Notes under the pieces: model-generated
Database searches by the model: none
What the model saw: only the letters and a program-made list of their open reading frames with translations
What the model was told of the DNA's origin: nothing
DNA from: Xylophilus rhododendri
Lineage (GTDB): Bacteria; Pseudomonadota; Gammaproteobacteria; Burkholderiales; Burkholderiaceae_C
DNA length: 64,000 nucleotides
Assembly (NCBI RefSeq): GCF_009906855.1
Contig: NZ_CP047650.1
Location: 3,720,001-3,784,000 of the forward strand
Direction: 5' to 3'
Shown here: positions 8,108 to 17,474 of the stretch, piece by piece
Position numbering within the stretch: the stretch's first letter is position 1
Layout: each line of letters starts with the position of its first letter
Position numbers and translations under genes: made by a program

Positions 8108-10111
8108 ATGACGATACCTTGGAAGATTCTGACATCGGCCGCCCTGGTCCTGTCGGCCGTGTGCCCCGCATTTGCCCAGCCCCTGTCGCCCAGAAGCGGC
8201 GACGACGCCGTGCTCGACATGTCGCAGGCCTTCCGCCGGGGCGACCGCAACCGCCTCGCGGCCCTGCTGCCGCTGGTGCGCGGCCATGCCCTGGAACCTT
8301 GGGCCGCCTACTGGGAACTCAAGGTGCGGCTGCAGGATGCGGCGCCGGAGGAGGTCGATGCCTTCCTGGCCCGCTGGTCCGGCACCTACCAGGAAGACCG
8401 CCTGCGCAACGACTGGCTGCTGCTGCTGGGCCAGCGGCGCGACTGGCAGCGTTTCGCCCAGCAGTATCCGGCCTTTCGCATGAACGACGACCGCGAGGTG
8501 CGCTGCCACGCCCTGCTGGTCGGCCAGCTCGGCGGCCTGCCCGCCCCGACGGGCGGCGCCGCCGACGCGCCCGCCGAGGTCTTGCGCAACTGGTATGCCC
8601 AGCGCGAAGCCGACGACGGCTGCGCCAATGCCGTCGCCAGCTTCTTCGCTGCGGGCCGCATCGAGCCGGCCGCCATCTGGCGCAAGGCACGCCTGGCGAT
8701 CGAGGCCAACCGGCCGCGGCTGGCGCGCAATGCGGTGGATATCGTGGCGCCCGATGCCTCGGCCCAGGTGGCCGAACTGAGCGACAACCCGGCGCGTTTC
8801 CTGGCGGCGCGAGCGGTCGCCAACTCCAAGGTGCGCAAGGAGCTGGTCACCCTGGCCCTGCTGCGCATGGCGCAGTCCGACGCCGATGCCGCCGCGCTGC
8901 AGCTCGACGGCAAATGGAGCGTGCAGATCTCCGCCGAGGAGCGCAACTATCTCTGGGGTGCCATCGGCCGGCAGGCGGCGACCAAGCTCTCGCCGCTGGC
9001 CTCCGACTACTTCGGCCGGGCCACGAAGGACGCCGACCTGAGCGGCGACATGCTCGGCTGGAAGGTGCGTGCCGCCCTGCGCGCCGGCCGCTGGCGCGAT
9101 GTGGTGTCCGCCACCGGCGCGATGGACGAGGCCACTCGCGCCGATCCGGCCTGGGTGTATTGGCGCGCCCGGGCGCTGGTGGCGATCCGTCCGTCGGAAA
9201 ACCAGCGCGCCGAGGCGCAGCAGCTGCTGGAGAGCATCGCCAGCCCGCGCGGCTTCTACGAACAGCTGGCGATGGAGGAGCTGGGCCGTCCCATCGTGCT
9301 GCCGCCGCGCCCCGCGCCGCTGACGCCCGAAGAACGCGACGCCGCCCGCAACAACGGCTCGCTGGCGCGCGGCCTCTACGCCATCCTGCTGGGCCTGCGC
9401 AGCGAAGGCGTGCGCGAATGGAACTACGCGACGAATCTGCACAACAGCGGCGGCATGTCCGAGCGCGAACTGCTGGCCGCCGCCGACATGGCCTGCCAGA
9501 GCGAAGTGTGGGACCGCTGCATCAACACCAGCGAGCGCACCCGGGTCGCCTTCGACGCCACCCAGCGCTTCCCCATGCCGCACGAGAAGCTGGTGGTGCA
9601 GCACAGCCGGCGGGTCGGCATCGATCCGGCCTATGTCTACGGCCTGATCCGCCAGGAGAGCCGTTTCGTCACCGATGCCCGCTCCGGCGTGGGCGCCTCC
9701 GGCCTGATGCAGGTGATGCCGGCCACCGCGCGCTGGACGGCCAGGAAGATCGGCCTGAGCGGCTTCACGCCCGACCAGCTGGCCGACCGCGACACCAACA
9801 TCACCATCGGCACCGCCTATCTCAAGCTGGCGCTGGACGACTTCCAGGGCTCCATGCCCCTGGCCGCTGCCGCCTACAACGCCGGCCCCGGCCGGCCACG
9901 CGCCTGGCGCGAGGGCCCGGTGCTGGAAGCCGCGATCTGGGCCGAGAACGTGCCTTTCGCCGAGACACGCGACTATGTGAAGAAGGTGCTGGCCAATACG
10001 GTGAGTTACGCGGCCTTGCTCAGCGGCCAGCCGCAGTCGCTCAAGACCCGGCTGGGCAATGTCGGGCCCAAGGACCCGAATTTCGTCGAACCCAGCAAGG
10101 ACCTGCCCTGA
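8108..10111 (+). CDS. slt: Soluble lytic murein transglycosylase
   Basis: This 667-residue periplasmic enzyme cleaves peptidoglycan glycan strands with formation of 1,6-anhydromuramic acid. A Sec signal peptide covers about residues 1-24 (SAVCPAFAQ). A long alpha-helical superhelical region follows, then the C-terminal SLT catalytic domain with GLIRQESRF (catalytic Glu), GLMQVMPATA, NITIGTAYL and AAYNAGPGR. The start ATG 8108 is the first one giving a signal peptide. A recycling kinase for the product (anmK) appears at the far end of the window. Confidence 0.95.
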   Translation: MTIPWKILTSAALVLSAVCPAFAQPLSPRSGDDAVLDMSQAFRRGDRNRLAALLPLVRGHALEPWAAYWELKVRLQDAAPEEVDAFLARWSGTYQEDRLRNDWLLLLGQRRDWQRFAQQYPAFRMNDDREVRCHALLVGQLGGLPAPTGGAADAPAEVLRNWYAQREADDGCANAVASFFAAGRIEPAAIWRKARLAIEANRPRLARNAVDIVAPDASAQVAELSDNPARFLAARAVANSKVRKELVTLALLRMAQSDADAAALQLDGKWSVQISAEERNYLWGAIGRQAATKLSPLASDYFGRATKDADLSGDMLGWKVRAALRAGRWRDVVSATGAMDEATRADPAWVYWRARALVAIRPSENQRAEAQQLLESIASPRGFYEQLAMEELGRPIVLPPRPAPLTPEERDAARNNGSLARGLYAILLGLRSEGVREWNYATNLHNSGGMSERELLAAADMACQSEVWDRCINTSERTRVAFDATQRFPMPHEKLVVQHSRRVGIDPAYVYGLIRQESRFVTDARSGVGASGLMQVMPATARWTARKIGLSGFTPDQLADRDTNITIGTAYLKLALDDFQGSMPLAAAAYNAGPGRPRAWREGPVLEAAIWAENVPFAETRDYVKKVLANTVSYAALLSGQPQSLKTRLGNVGPKDPNFVEPSKDLP

Positions 10112-10120
10112 ACCCGCGCT

Positions 10121-11005
10121 TCACACCTGCGTGGGTTTCATCGAGCCGAATTCCTGCAGCTCGATCGCCAGATGGCGGTCCTCGTCTTCGTCATCGTCCT
10201 CGACCAGCTGGGCGTACGTCTCGGCGCCAGGCGCGGAATACAGGCTTTTGACCTTGCGCCAGGCGGCATACATGAAAGCCGCGGTGACCGTCGCGCCGCC
10301 CCATACCGCGAGCGCGAGCACGGCGATCTGAGCGGGCGACCATGCCACTGGCGGATTGAAAGCAGGTCCCGCCAGATCGCCGGGCCCGGCCGTGGACAAC
10401 TGGCTCAGCATTTCATCGGTGAGATACAGATTGCCGCAGCCGGGCGCCCGGGCTTCGCGCGAGTCGATGAGGCCCAGTTGGAAATACGGGTGTTCCAGCA
10501 CATTCTGCGGCAGGCTTTCATAAGCATCGAGCTGGGTCAGATTGCCGCCTTGGCTCAGATAGCGCACCAGCGTATCCACGCCGAATTCCGGAAACGGCGG
10601 GTAATTTTTCAGCGTCGGTTGCGGCGCCTGGAAATCCGCGTTCTGCCATACGGCGCGCTCGGGCAGTTCGATGCCGGCCTCGCGGTAGGGCCGCAGCCTC
10701 AGCAGTTCGCAGGAGGTGTGGCGGGCGGTCCTGTCGTAGACGATGTCGCGGCCGAAGGCCAGATGCTTCAGCACATCGGCCGGTAAATAGGTGCGGGCGG
10801 AATGCAGGCTGATTTCGCCGCCTTTCCGCAGATAATCGAAGAGGGTTTCGATCGAGAATTTATCGAAAGATGGATAACCGTCGAGAGATGGGCTCGATTC
10901 AGAGGTCGGGGCCCCGTCGATGTCCGCCTCATAATCGTAATTCGCAGGATCCGGCACTTCCGGATAGGAGATATTCAGGGTGGGTGCATTGGCTAGTGAA
11001 AACAT
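10121..11005 (-). CDS. Unknown protein with duplicated module and one membrane helix, candidate type III effector
   Basis: A 294-residue protein I do not recognise. Residues 44-90 and 135-182 are two copies of a module with the pattern YPxFxxFxxxTLxxYLxxGG followed by a leucine-rich helix. The copies vaguely recall the helical half of BTB domains, a weak similarity. A single transmembrane helix lies at 225-248, followed by a positively charged residue cluster and a very acidic tail (VEDDDEDED). There is no signal peptide. An exact PIP box lies upstream; its -10 (11044-11049) favours ATG 11005 (MFSLANAP) over ATG 11029. The codon use is more AT-rich than in neighbours. It converges on slt 9 nt away. 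Confidence 0.75.
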   Translation of the reverse strand: MFSLANAPTLNISYPEVPDPANYDYEADIDGAPTSESSPSLDGYPSFDKFSIETLFDYLRKGGEISLHSARTYLPADVLKHLAFGRDIVYDRTARHTSCELLRLRPYREAGIELPERAVWQNADFQAPQPTLKNYPPFPEFGVDTLVRYLSQGGNLTQLDAYESLPQNVLEHPYFQLGLIDSREARAPGCGNLYLTDEMLSQLSTAGPGDLAGPAFNPPVAWSPAQIAVLALAVWGGATVTAAFMYAAWRKVKSLYSAPGAETYAQLVEDDDEDEDRHLAIELQEFGSMKPTQV

Positions 11006-11079
11006 GGCAGAAATGGGTTGAACAGGCATCGCCAGGATTTTCGAATATGCGGCCGTTGAAAATCGGCGACGATATTCAG

Positions 11080-11104
11080 CCGAAACCCGGCACGCCGCGG
11101 CGAA
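11080..11104 (-). promoter_or_regulatory. PIP box (exact) with -10
   Basis: Read on the minus strand: TTCGC-N15-TTCGG, followed by CATATT at 11049-11044. It lies 75 nt upstream of ATG 11005. It matches the TTCGB-N15-TTCGB consensus recognised by HrpX/HrpB-type activators in Xanthomonas, Ralstonia and Acidovorax. Confidence 0.65.
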
Positions 11105-11120
11105 GGCGGTTGCCGCCGCT

Positions 11121-12104
11121 TCAGTTGCCCGGGCTGCGTGCGGGAAGCGTGTTGGCCATGTCCAGCACCCAGGCGCCCTCGCGCCGCGCCGCGCCGCTGC
11201 GCTCCAGCTCCGCCACCAGCACGCCGGCCCAGGCGTCGAAGGGCAGGCTGGGGAAATAGCGGCGGTGCACGGTGCGCAGATAGGCGGTGGCGCCGGCCCA
11301 GGCGAGCAGGGCGCCGAGCTGCTGGCGCCGCCAGTCGAGCAGGCGGAACTTCAGCAGCACCCGCGCGGCATGGCCGGCGTGGCGGGCCGGGTCCAGCAGG
11401 AAGCCGGCGAGCCGGCGCCGCGCGGCGGCCAGGGCGGCCGGCACGTCGTCGAACACCGGGCCGTGGCCGGGCACCACCACCAGCGGCTGCAGCTGCTCGA
11501 TCAGGTCGAGGGTGGCGGCGACTTCGCCGAAGGCATCGGCGCCCTCCAGCTCCGGGAACACCACGCCGAAGCCGTCGGCCCAGAGGGCGTCGCCCGAGAT
11601 CAGGGTGCGGCTGGCGGGCTCGAAGAGCACCACCGCATGCATGTCGTGCCCCGGCGCCGACCAGACCTGCCAGTCGCGCCCGCCCAGGGCGATGGTTTCG
11701 CCGGGCTGCAGCAGGCGCTGGAAAACGAAACGCGGGCATTCCTGTCCGGTGGCCGCGTAGCTGAGCGCGGCTTCGTCCCAGTCGCGCACGGCGGCGGCTT
11801 CGCCCGGCGGTATCGCGGTGACCAGCTCCGGATAATGCTGCTGCAGCGCCGCATTGCCGCCGCAGTGGTCGCTGTGCAGATGGGTGTTGAGCAGCAGTTC
11901 CAGCGGCTGGCCGCCGAGAGCCTGCTCGACCAGCTCCACGGTCTGCTCCGCATGGCTGCAGTAGCCGCTGTCGACCAGTGCCGCCGGATGGCCCGGCTGG
12001 TGGAACAGCACGTTGTTGGACGAGAGCCAGCCGCGTTCGAGCACCGTCATGCCCTCGGGAAGTGCTTGCATGGGCAGCGTCGCAGGTGGGTGAAGGTCGG
12101 CCAT
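11121..12104 (-). CDS. Metallo-beta-lactamase-fold hydrolase
   Basis: This 327-residue MBL-fold enzyme shows the full metal site: THLHSDHCGG, then His in SAPGHDMHAVV, Asp in LISGDALW and His in VVPGHGPVFDD. A C-terminal helical extension follows, as in glyoxalase II-like and lactonase-like members. The cytoplasmic substrate is unknown. The start at ATG 12104 (MADLHPP) is one choice; ATG 12071 (MQALPEG) is possible. It is divergent from the lipase-like gene. Confidence 0.87.
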   Translation of the reverse strand: MADLHPPATLPMQALPEGMTVLERGWLSSNNVLFHQPGHPAALVDSGYCSHAEQTVELVEQALGGQPLELLLNTHLHSDHCGGNAALQQHYPELVTAIPPGEAAAVRDWDEAALSYAATGQECPRFVFQRLLQPGETIALGGRDWQVWSAPGHDMHAVVLFEPASRTLISGDALWADGFGVVFPELEGADAFGEVAATLDLIEQLQPLVVVPGHGPVFDDVPAALAAARRRLAGFLLDPARHAGHAARVLLKFRLLDWRRQQLGALLAWAGATAYLRTVHRRYFPSLPFDAWAGVLVAELERSGAARREGAWVLDMANTLPARSPGN

Positions 12105-12194
12105 TCTTTCGTCGGGCCCCGGCATGTGCCAGCGGGCTTCTACCGAGCCGGCCCTTCCGTGCGACGATGGCGGGCTGCATCGCACCGGACCCCC

Positions 12195-13097
12195 ATGCTC
12201 GCCCGACTCCAGCAACGCATCACCCTCGGGCTGCTCGCCTGCACGGCCGTCTGGCTGATCGCCTGGTGGCGCTTCTCGCCGCCGACGGCCGTGGCCGGCG
12301 GCTTGCTGCTGCTGTTCGGCCATGCCTTTTTCATCGGGCTGGAGATGCTGGCGATGCGCCAGGTCAACCGTGCCGACCCGGCGCCGCGCGCCGGCACCGC
12401 GATGCTGCTGCGCGCCTGGCTGCGCGAAAGCCTGATGGCGCCGCGTGTCTTCTGCTGGCGCCAGCCATTTTTCGCGGACGCCGTGCCCGACCACCTGCCC
12501 GCCGACGCGGCCGGGCGCCAGGGCGTGGTGCTGATCCACGGCTTCGTCTGCAACCGCGGCTTCTGGACGCCCTGGCTGCGCCTGCTGCGGGCGCGCGGCC
12601 AGCCCTTCGTCGCGGTGAACCTGGAGCCGCTCGTCGCCGACATCGAGGCCTACCGGCCCATCGTCGATGCGGCGGTCGCCCGCATCGCCCAGGCCACCGG
12701 CCGGCCGCCGGTGCTGCTGTGCCACAGCATGGGCGGACTGGCGGCGCGCGACTGGCTGCGTGCGGACGGCAATGCGTTGCGCGCAGCCCGCATCGTCACC
12801 CTGGGCACGCCGCACCAGGGGACCTGGCTGGGGCGCTTCTCCCAATCCGGCAGCGGGCTGCAGATGCGCCGGGACGGCGCCTGGCTGGCGGCCCTGGCGG
12901 CGGGCGAGCCGGACAGCCTGCGCCAGCGCATGCAGTGCTGGTATTCGAACTGCGACAACGTGGTGTTCCCCAGTTCCACCGCCAGCCTGGCCGGCGCGGA
13001 CAACCGCTTCGTGCCCGGCCTGGCGCATGTGACGCTGGCCTTCGATCCCCGGGTGATCGAGGCGGTGCTGGCCGATCTTGCGGAGGATCTAGGGTAA
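12195..13097 (+). CDS. Alpha/beta hydrolase, lipase-like, membrane-anchored
   Basis: This 300-residue protein has an N-terminal hydrophobic region of two likely membrane segments (about residues 8-50) and then an alpha/beta-hydrolase domain. VVLIHGFVCN is the oxyanion-hole region, LLCHSMGGLAARD the nucleophile elbow with Ser, TLGTPHQGT follows, and a late GLAHV segment carries the probable catalytic His. The closest family pattern is triacylglycerol lipase-like (LipA-type) esterases. The ATG at 12195 gives the hydrophobic N-terminus. The substrate is unknown. Confidence 0.85.
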   Translation: MLARLQQRITLGLLACTAVWLIAWWRFSPPTAVAGGLLLLFGHAFFIGLEMLAMRQVNRADPAPRAGTAMLLRAWLRESLMAPRVFCWRQPFFADAVPDHLPADAAGRQGVVLIHGFVCNRGFWTPWLRLLRARGQPFVAVNLEPLVADIEAYRPIVDAAVARIAQATGRPPVLLCHSMGGLAARDWLRADGNALRAARIVTLGTPHQGTWLGRFSQSGSGLQMRRDGAWLAALAAGEPDSLRQRMQCWYSNCDNVVFPSSTASLAGADNRFVPGLAHVTLAFDPRVIEAVLADLAEDLG

Positions 13098-13124
13098 ACC
13101 CTTGATATGACCTAAAATCACGGG

Positions 13125-13847
13125 ATGTTCCCCTCCAAAGCCTGGCTCCAGGCCTCCTTGCACGCCGGCAGCCGCTGGCTGCGGCCCGCCCGGCCGGCCG
13201 GCTCGGCCCGCCACGCGGCGGCTTCGCTGGTGCCGATCCGGGTGCTGGGGCCGTCCTACCGCGAACGCATCCGCGCCCACCTGCTGGCGCTGGACGAGGG
13301 TGATCGCTACCTGCGCTTCGGTTACGTGGCGCGCGACGCGCAGATCAACCAGTACGTGGCCCGGCTCGACTTCGACCGCGACGAGATCTTCGGCATCTAC
13401 AACCGCCGGCTCGAACTGATCGCCGTCGCCCACCTCGCCTACGGCGATGCCGGCCAGTCGCCGCGCACGGCGGAGTTCGGCGTGTCGGTGGTGCCGCGGG
13501 TGCGCGGCCGCGGTTTCGGCGGCCGGCTGTTCGCCCGGGCCATCGTGCATGCGCGTAATGCCGGCATCGGCCAGATCGTGGTGCAGGCGTTGAGCGAGAA
13601 CGCCGCCATGCTGAAGATCGCGCGCAAGGCCGGCGCCACCGTGCAGCGGGACGGCTCGGAGTCGCAGGCCTATCTGGCCCTGCCGCCGGCCACGCTGGAC
13701 AGCCGTGTGCAGCAGTGGTGGGAGGCGCATATCGGCGAGACCGACTACCGCCTCAAGCGCGACTCCAAACGCTTCTGGGACTGGATCGGCGGCATGCAGG
13801 AAGTGCGCAAGGGCGTCCGTTCCGGGCGCCTGCCGACCGGGCGCTAG
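13125..13847 (+). CDS. GNAT-family N-acetyltransferase
   Basis: This 240-residue protein carries a GNAT fold at about residues 30-185, with the acetyl-CoA loop VPRVRGRGFGGRLF and a following IVVQALSENAAML segment typical of motif B. A basic C-terminal tail follows. The acceptor is unknown. It begins 27 nt after the lipase-like gene and is followed by corC. Confidence 0.85.
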   Translation: MFPSKAWLQASLHAGSRWLRPARPAGSARHAAASLVPIRVLGPSYRERIRAHLLALDEGDRYLRFGYVARDAQINQYVARLDFDRDEIFGIYNRRLELIAVAHLAYGDAGQSPRTAEFGVSVVPRVRGRGFGGRLFARAIVHARNAGIGQIVVQALSENAAMLKIARKAGATVQRDGSESQAYLALPPATLDSRVQQWWEAHIGETDYRLKRDSKRFWDWIGGMQEVRKGVRSGRLPTGR

Positions 13848-13936
13848 GGCCGCACAAGCCCCGATCCGCCCCGACCGGCCGGGCTTCCGCTATCCTTGCC
13901 GTTCCTCAGCAACCGCACGTCCTGCACCCCCCGCCC

Positions 13937-14815
13937 GTGTCAGACCCCCATCCTTCGCGCGCAGAGAAGGAAGACAAACGCACCTTCCTGCAGAAGGTCG
14001 CCGAATTCATCCACCCCGCTCCGGAGTCCAAGGACGACCTGGTGGCCGTCCTCGCCGAAGCCGAGGACAACGACATCATCGGCCCCGATTCCCGGGTGAT
14101 GCTCGAGGGCGTGCTCCGCATGGGCGACAAGAGCGCCGGCGACGTGATGGTGGCCGCGCCGCGCATGGATGTCATCGACATCGACGCGCCCTACGAAGAC
14201 CTGCTCAACCTGGTCATCGACACGGCGCACTCGCGTTTCCCGGTGTTCCACGGCGAGCGCGAGAACATCATCGGCTTCCTGCTCGCCAAGGACCTGCTCA
14301 AGCTGCAGCGCGCGCCGGACCTCAACATCCGCGCCCTGCTGCGCCCCGCGATCTTCGTGCCCGAGAGCAAGGGCCTGAACGACCTGCTGCGCGAATTCCG
14401 CGCCAACCGCAACCACCTGGCCATCGTCATCGACGAGTTCGGCCGGGTCGCCGGCCTGGTCACCATCGAGGACGTGCTGGAGCAGATCGTCGGCGAGATC
14501 GAGGACGAGTTCGACATCGGCGAGGAAGAGGGCGACATCTTCGCCCTGGCAGACCGCAGCTACCGCGTCTCCGGCGACACGCCGATCGAGCGGGTGGCCG
14601 AGGCCTTCGACACCGTCATCGCGCCCACCGACGCCGAGGACGAGTTCGACACCATCGGCGGCCTGATCGCCCACGAGATGGGCCATGTGCCGCGCCGGGG
14701 CGAGATCTATGAACTCGGCGGCCTGCGTTTCCTGGTGATGCACACCAAGGGCGGCGCGGTGCGCTGGTTCAAGGTGACGCCGGCGGCAGCCGCGCCGGCG
14801 CCCGAGGACGCTTGA
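13937..14815 (+). CDS. corC: CorC/HlyC-type CBS-domain protein
   Basis: This 292-residue cytoplasmic protein has a tandem CBS pair (about residues 65-190, with VMVAAPRMDVIDID and IIGFLLAKDLLKL) and a C-terminal CorC_HlyC transporter-associated domain. It lacks membrane segments and corresponds to YbeX/CorC, linked to magnesium and cobalt homeostasis. The start is a GTG at 13937 (GTGTCAGACCCC). Its stop overlaps the TTG start of lnt (TTGA), the usual ybeX-lnt coupling. Confidence 0.9.
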   Translation: MSDPHPSRAEKEDKRTFLQKVAEFIHPAPESKDDLVAVLAEAEDNDIIGPDSRVMLEGVLRMGDKSAGDVMVAAPRMDVIDIDAPYEDLLNLVIDTAHSRFPVFHGERENIIGFLLAKDLLKLQRAPDLNIRALLRPAIFVPESKGLNDLLREFRANRNHLAIVIDEFGRVAGLVTIEDVLEQIVGEIEDEFDIGEEEGDIFALADRSYRVSGDTPIERVAEAFDTVIAPTDAEDEFDTIGGLIAHEMGHVPRRGEIYELGGLRFLVMHTKGGAVRWFKVTPAAAAPAPEDA

Positions 14816-16362
14816 ACCGCGCCCCCTGGCCCCGCCGCGGCGGCCCTGGCACCTGGAGCGCCCTGGCGCTGGCGGTGCTGGCCGGCCTGGCGCAGGCCGC
14901 CTCCATCGCCAGCCCGCTGAACGGCGCGCCGCTGTGGTGGCTGCAGGTGCTGTCGCTGGCCGGGCTGGTCGCGCTGCTCGAACAGGCGCCCAGCGCCCGC
15001 GCCGCCGGCCTGCGCGCCTGGGTGTTCGCCACCGCCTGGCTCTGCGGCACCTTCTGGTGGCTCTATATCTCCATGTACACCTATGGCGGGCTGCCGGCTC
15101 CGCTGGCGGCACTGGCGGTGCTGGGGCTGGCGGCTTTCCTGTCGACCTATTACGGCGTCGCTGGCGCGGTCTACCGCGCCTTGCCGGCGCGCGGGCTGGC
15201 GCGGCGCGCGCTGGCCTTCGGCGGGCTGTGGCTGGTGGCCGAGCTGCTGCGCAGCAGCTGGTTCACCGGCTTTCCCTGGGGCGCCGGCGGATATGCCCAT
15301 GTCGATGGCGCGGCGCCCTGGCTGGCGCCGCTGGTCGGCGTCTACGGATTGGGTGCGCTGGCGGCCGGGCTGTCCGCGGCCATCGCCTGCGCGCTGCTGG
15401 CGCGGCGGCTGGTGCCGGCCGCTGTCGCGGTGCTGGCCCTGTGCCTGGGCAGCTACTGGCCGCAGGGCGAACGCGCCGCGGCTTCCACGCCGCCGCTGTC
15501 GGTGGCGCTGCTGCAGGGCAATATTCCGCAGGACGAGAAATTCCAGGCCGGCAGCGGCGTGCCCACGGCCCTGGCCTGGTACCGCGAGCAGATGGAATCG
15601 GCCACCGAATCGCTGATCGTCGCCCCCGAGACCGCCATCCCGGTGTTGCCGCAGGAGCTGCCGCCCGGCTATGCCGACGAGCTGGGCAAACGCTTTGCCA
15701 GCGGCCAGCAGGCGGCCCTGTTCGGCATTCCGCTGGGCAATTCCTCGCAGGGCTACAGCAATGCCACGCTCGGCCTCAAGCCCGGCCAGGCCTCGACCTA
15801 TGTGTACGACAAGCACCATCTGGTGCCCTTCGGCGAATTCGTGCCGCTGATGTTTCACTGGTTCACCGAGATGATGGACATCCCGCTGGGCGACTTCCGC
15901 CGCGGCGATGTCGGCCAGCCCTCGTTTGTCTGGCAAGGCGAGCGCCTGGCGCCCAACATCTGCTACGAGGATCTCTTCGGCGACGAACTGGCCCGGCGTT
16001 TCACCGACCCGGCCCAGGCGCCGACCATCTTCGTCAACGTCAGCAACATCGGCTGGTTCGGCAACACCATCGCCATCGACCAGCACCTGAACATCTCGCG
16101 CATGCGTGCGCTGGAGTTCCGCAGGCCGATGGTGCGGGCCACCAATACCGGCGCCACGGTGGTGATCGACGACGGCGGCCGGGTGACCGCATCGCTGGAG
16201 CCCTTCACCCGCGCCGTGCTGCACACCCAGGTGCAGGGCCGCTCCGACGCGCCCACGCCTTATGCGCGCTGGGCCGGGCGCTGGGGCCATGCGCCGCTAT
16301 GGGTGCTGGGACTCGCCGTGGCCTGGCTGGCGGGAGCGTGGCGGGTGCGCCGGCGAAGCTGA
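14812..16362 (+). CDS. lnt: Apolipoprotein N-acyltransferase
   Basis: This 516-residue inner-membrane enzyme adds the third acyl chain to the N-terminal cysteine of lipoproteins. Several N-terminal membrane helices (to about residue 215) precede a nitrilase-like periplasmic domain. That domain has the catalytic Glu in IVAPETAIP, Lys in YDKHHLVPFGEF and Cys in PNICYEDLF, and a final membrane helix follows. The rare TTG start overlaps the corC stop. The window encodes likely substrates, including the RlpA-like, HlyD-like and TolC-like lipoproteins. Confidence 0.95.
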   Translation: MNRAPWPRRGGPGTWSALALAVLAGLAQAASIASPLNGAPLWWLQVLSLAGLVALLEQAPSARAAGLRAWVFATAWLCGTFWWLYISMYTYGGLPAPLAALAVLGLAAFLSTYYGVAGAVYRALPARGLARRALAFGGLWLVAELLRSSWFTGFPWGAGGYAHVDGAAPWLAPLVGVYGLGALAAGLSAAIACALLARRLVPAAVAVLALCLGSYWPQGERAAASTPPLSVALLQGNIPQDEKFQAGSGVPTALAWYREQMESATESLIVAPETAIPVLPQELPPGYADELGKRFASGQQAALFGIPLGNSSQGYSNATLGLKPGQASTYVYDKHHLVPFGEFVPLMFHWFTEMMDIPLGDFRRGDVGQPSFVWQGERLAPNICYEDLFGDELARRFTDPAQAPTIFVNVSNIGWFGNTIAIDQHLNISRMRALEFRRPMVRATNTGATVVIDDGGRVTASLEPFTRAVLHTQVQGRSDAPTPYARWAGRWGHAPLWVLGLAVAWLAGAWRVRRRS

Positions 16363-16468
16363 CAGAACGCTGGCGCCGGGCGTTTCTCCGGATGACAGCG
16401 GACCTTGGAGCATTCCTTAATCGGCATGGGGCCATAAGCCCGCCAGAACCGAGACAAGGAATCCCGTC

Positions 16469-17440
16469 ATGCAACGCCGCCACCTCCTGCAAAGCGCCAT
16501 CGGCGCCGCAGCCCTCGCCACCACCGGCGCCCAAGCCCAGTCCAGCGCCGGCTTTCCCGCCAAGCCGATCCGCCTGGTGATCGCCTTTCCCGCCGGCGGC
16601 CCGACCGACATCACCATGCGCCAGCTGGCCGAGAACGCCTCGAAGCTGCTAGGCCAGCCGGTCATCGTCGAGAACAAGCCCGGTGCCGGCGGCACCCTGC
16701 CGGCGCAGATGCTGCAGAGCTCGCCGGCCGACGGCTACATCCTGGCGCAGATCCCCCTGGGCGTGTTCCGCATCGGCTACACCACCAAGATCAACTGGGA
16801 CCCGGTCAAGGACATCCGCTACGTCATCAACGTCACCGGCTATGCCTTCGGCATCGTGGTGCCGACCAACGGCCCCATCAAGAACTGGGCCGACTTCGTG
16901 GCCTATGCCAAGGCCCATCCCGGCCAGCTGAGCTACGGCTCCACAGGCACCCTGACCAGCCCGCACCTGACCACTGAACTGGTGGCGCAGAAGCTGGGCA
17001 TCCAGCTCAACCACATCCCCTACAAGGGCAGCTCCGAGCTGATGCAGGCGGTGATCGGCGGCCATGTGATGGCTGCGGCCGACTCCACCGGCTTCGCCCA
17101 GCAGGTGGCGGCCGGCAACCTGCGGGTGCTCAACACCTGGGGCGAGCAGCGCCTGGACAAGTTCCCCGACGCACCCACGCTCAAGGAACTGGGCCTGGAC
17201 ATCGTGCAGAACTCCCCCTTCGGCATCGGCGCGCCGCGCGACACGCCGCCGGATGTCGTCGCCAAGCTGCACGACGCCTTCAAGAAGGCCATGGAAGACC
17301 CGGCCTACCTGCAGGCCCTGGCCCGCTACGACATGCTGCCCAACTACATGGACTCGGCCCGCTACACCCGCTTCGCGCAGGACACGGTGGCGCGCGAGAA
17401 GGCCCTGATCGACAAGCTGGGCCTGGCCAAGCCGACCTGA
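16469..17440 (+). CDS. Bug/TctC-type tripartite tricarboxylate transporter binding protein
   Basis: This 323-residue periplasmic solute-binding protein has a signal peptide at about residues 1-24 (ATTGAQAQ). The family core includes FPAKPIRLVIAFPAGG, GQPVIVENKPGAGG and NHIPYKGSSELM. No TctA/TctB membrane genes are adjacent, so it is an orphan of the kind that is very numerous in Burkholderiales. The ligand is unknown. Confidence 0.93.
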   Translation: MQRRHLLQSAIGAAALATTGAQAQSSAGFPAKPIRLVIAFPAGGPTDITMRQLAENASKLLGQPVIVENKPGAGGTLPAQMLQSSPADGYILAQIPLGVFRIGYTTKINWDPVKDIRYVINVTGYAFGIVVPTNGPIKNWADFVAYAKAHPGQLSYGSTGTLTSPHLTTELVAQKLGIQLNHIPYKGSSELMQAVIGGHVMAAADSTGFAQQVAAGNLRVLNTWGEQRLDKFPDAPTLKELGLDIVQNSPFGIGAPRDTPPDVVAKLHDAFKKAMEDPAYLQALARYDMLPNYMDSARYTRFAQDTVAREKALIDKLGLAKPT

Positions 17441-17474
17441 GCAGCCGCCGCACGCCGGGGCGGACAATCGCCGC

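Noticed and set aside
6328..10251. 1307-residue plus-strand reading frame
   Set aside because: It is open only because of GC-rich third positions; it covers cca, the LytTR gene, fthC and slt in wrong frames and is highly Arg/Ala/Gly-rich.
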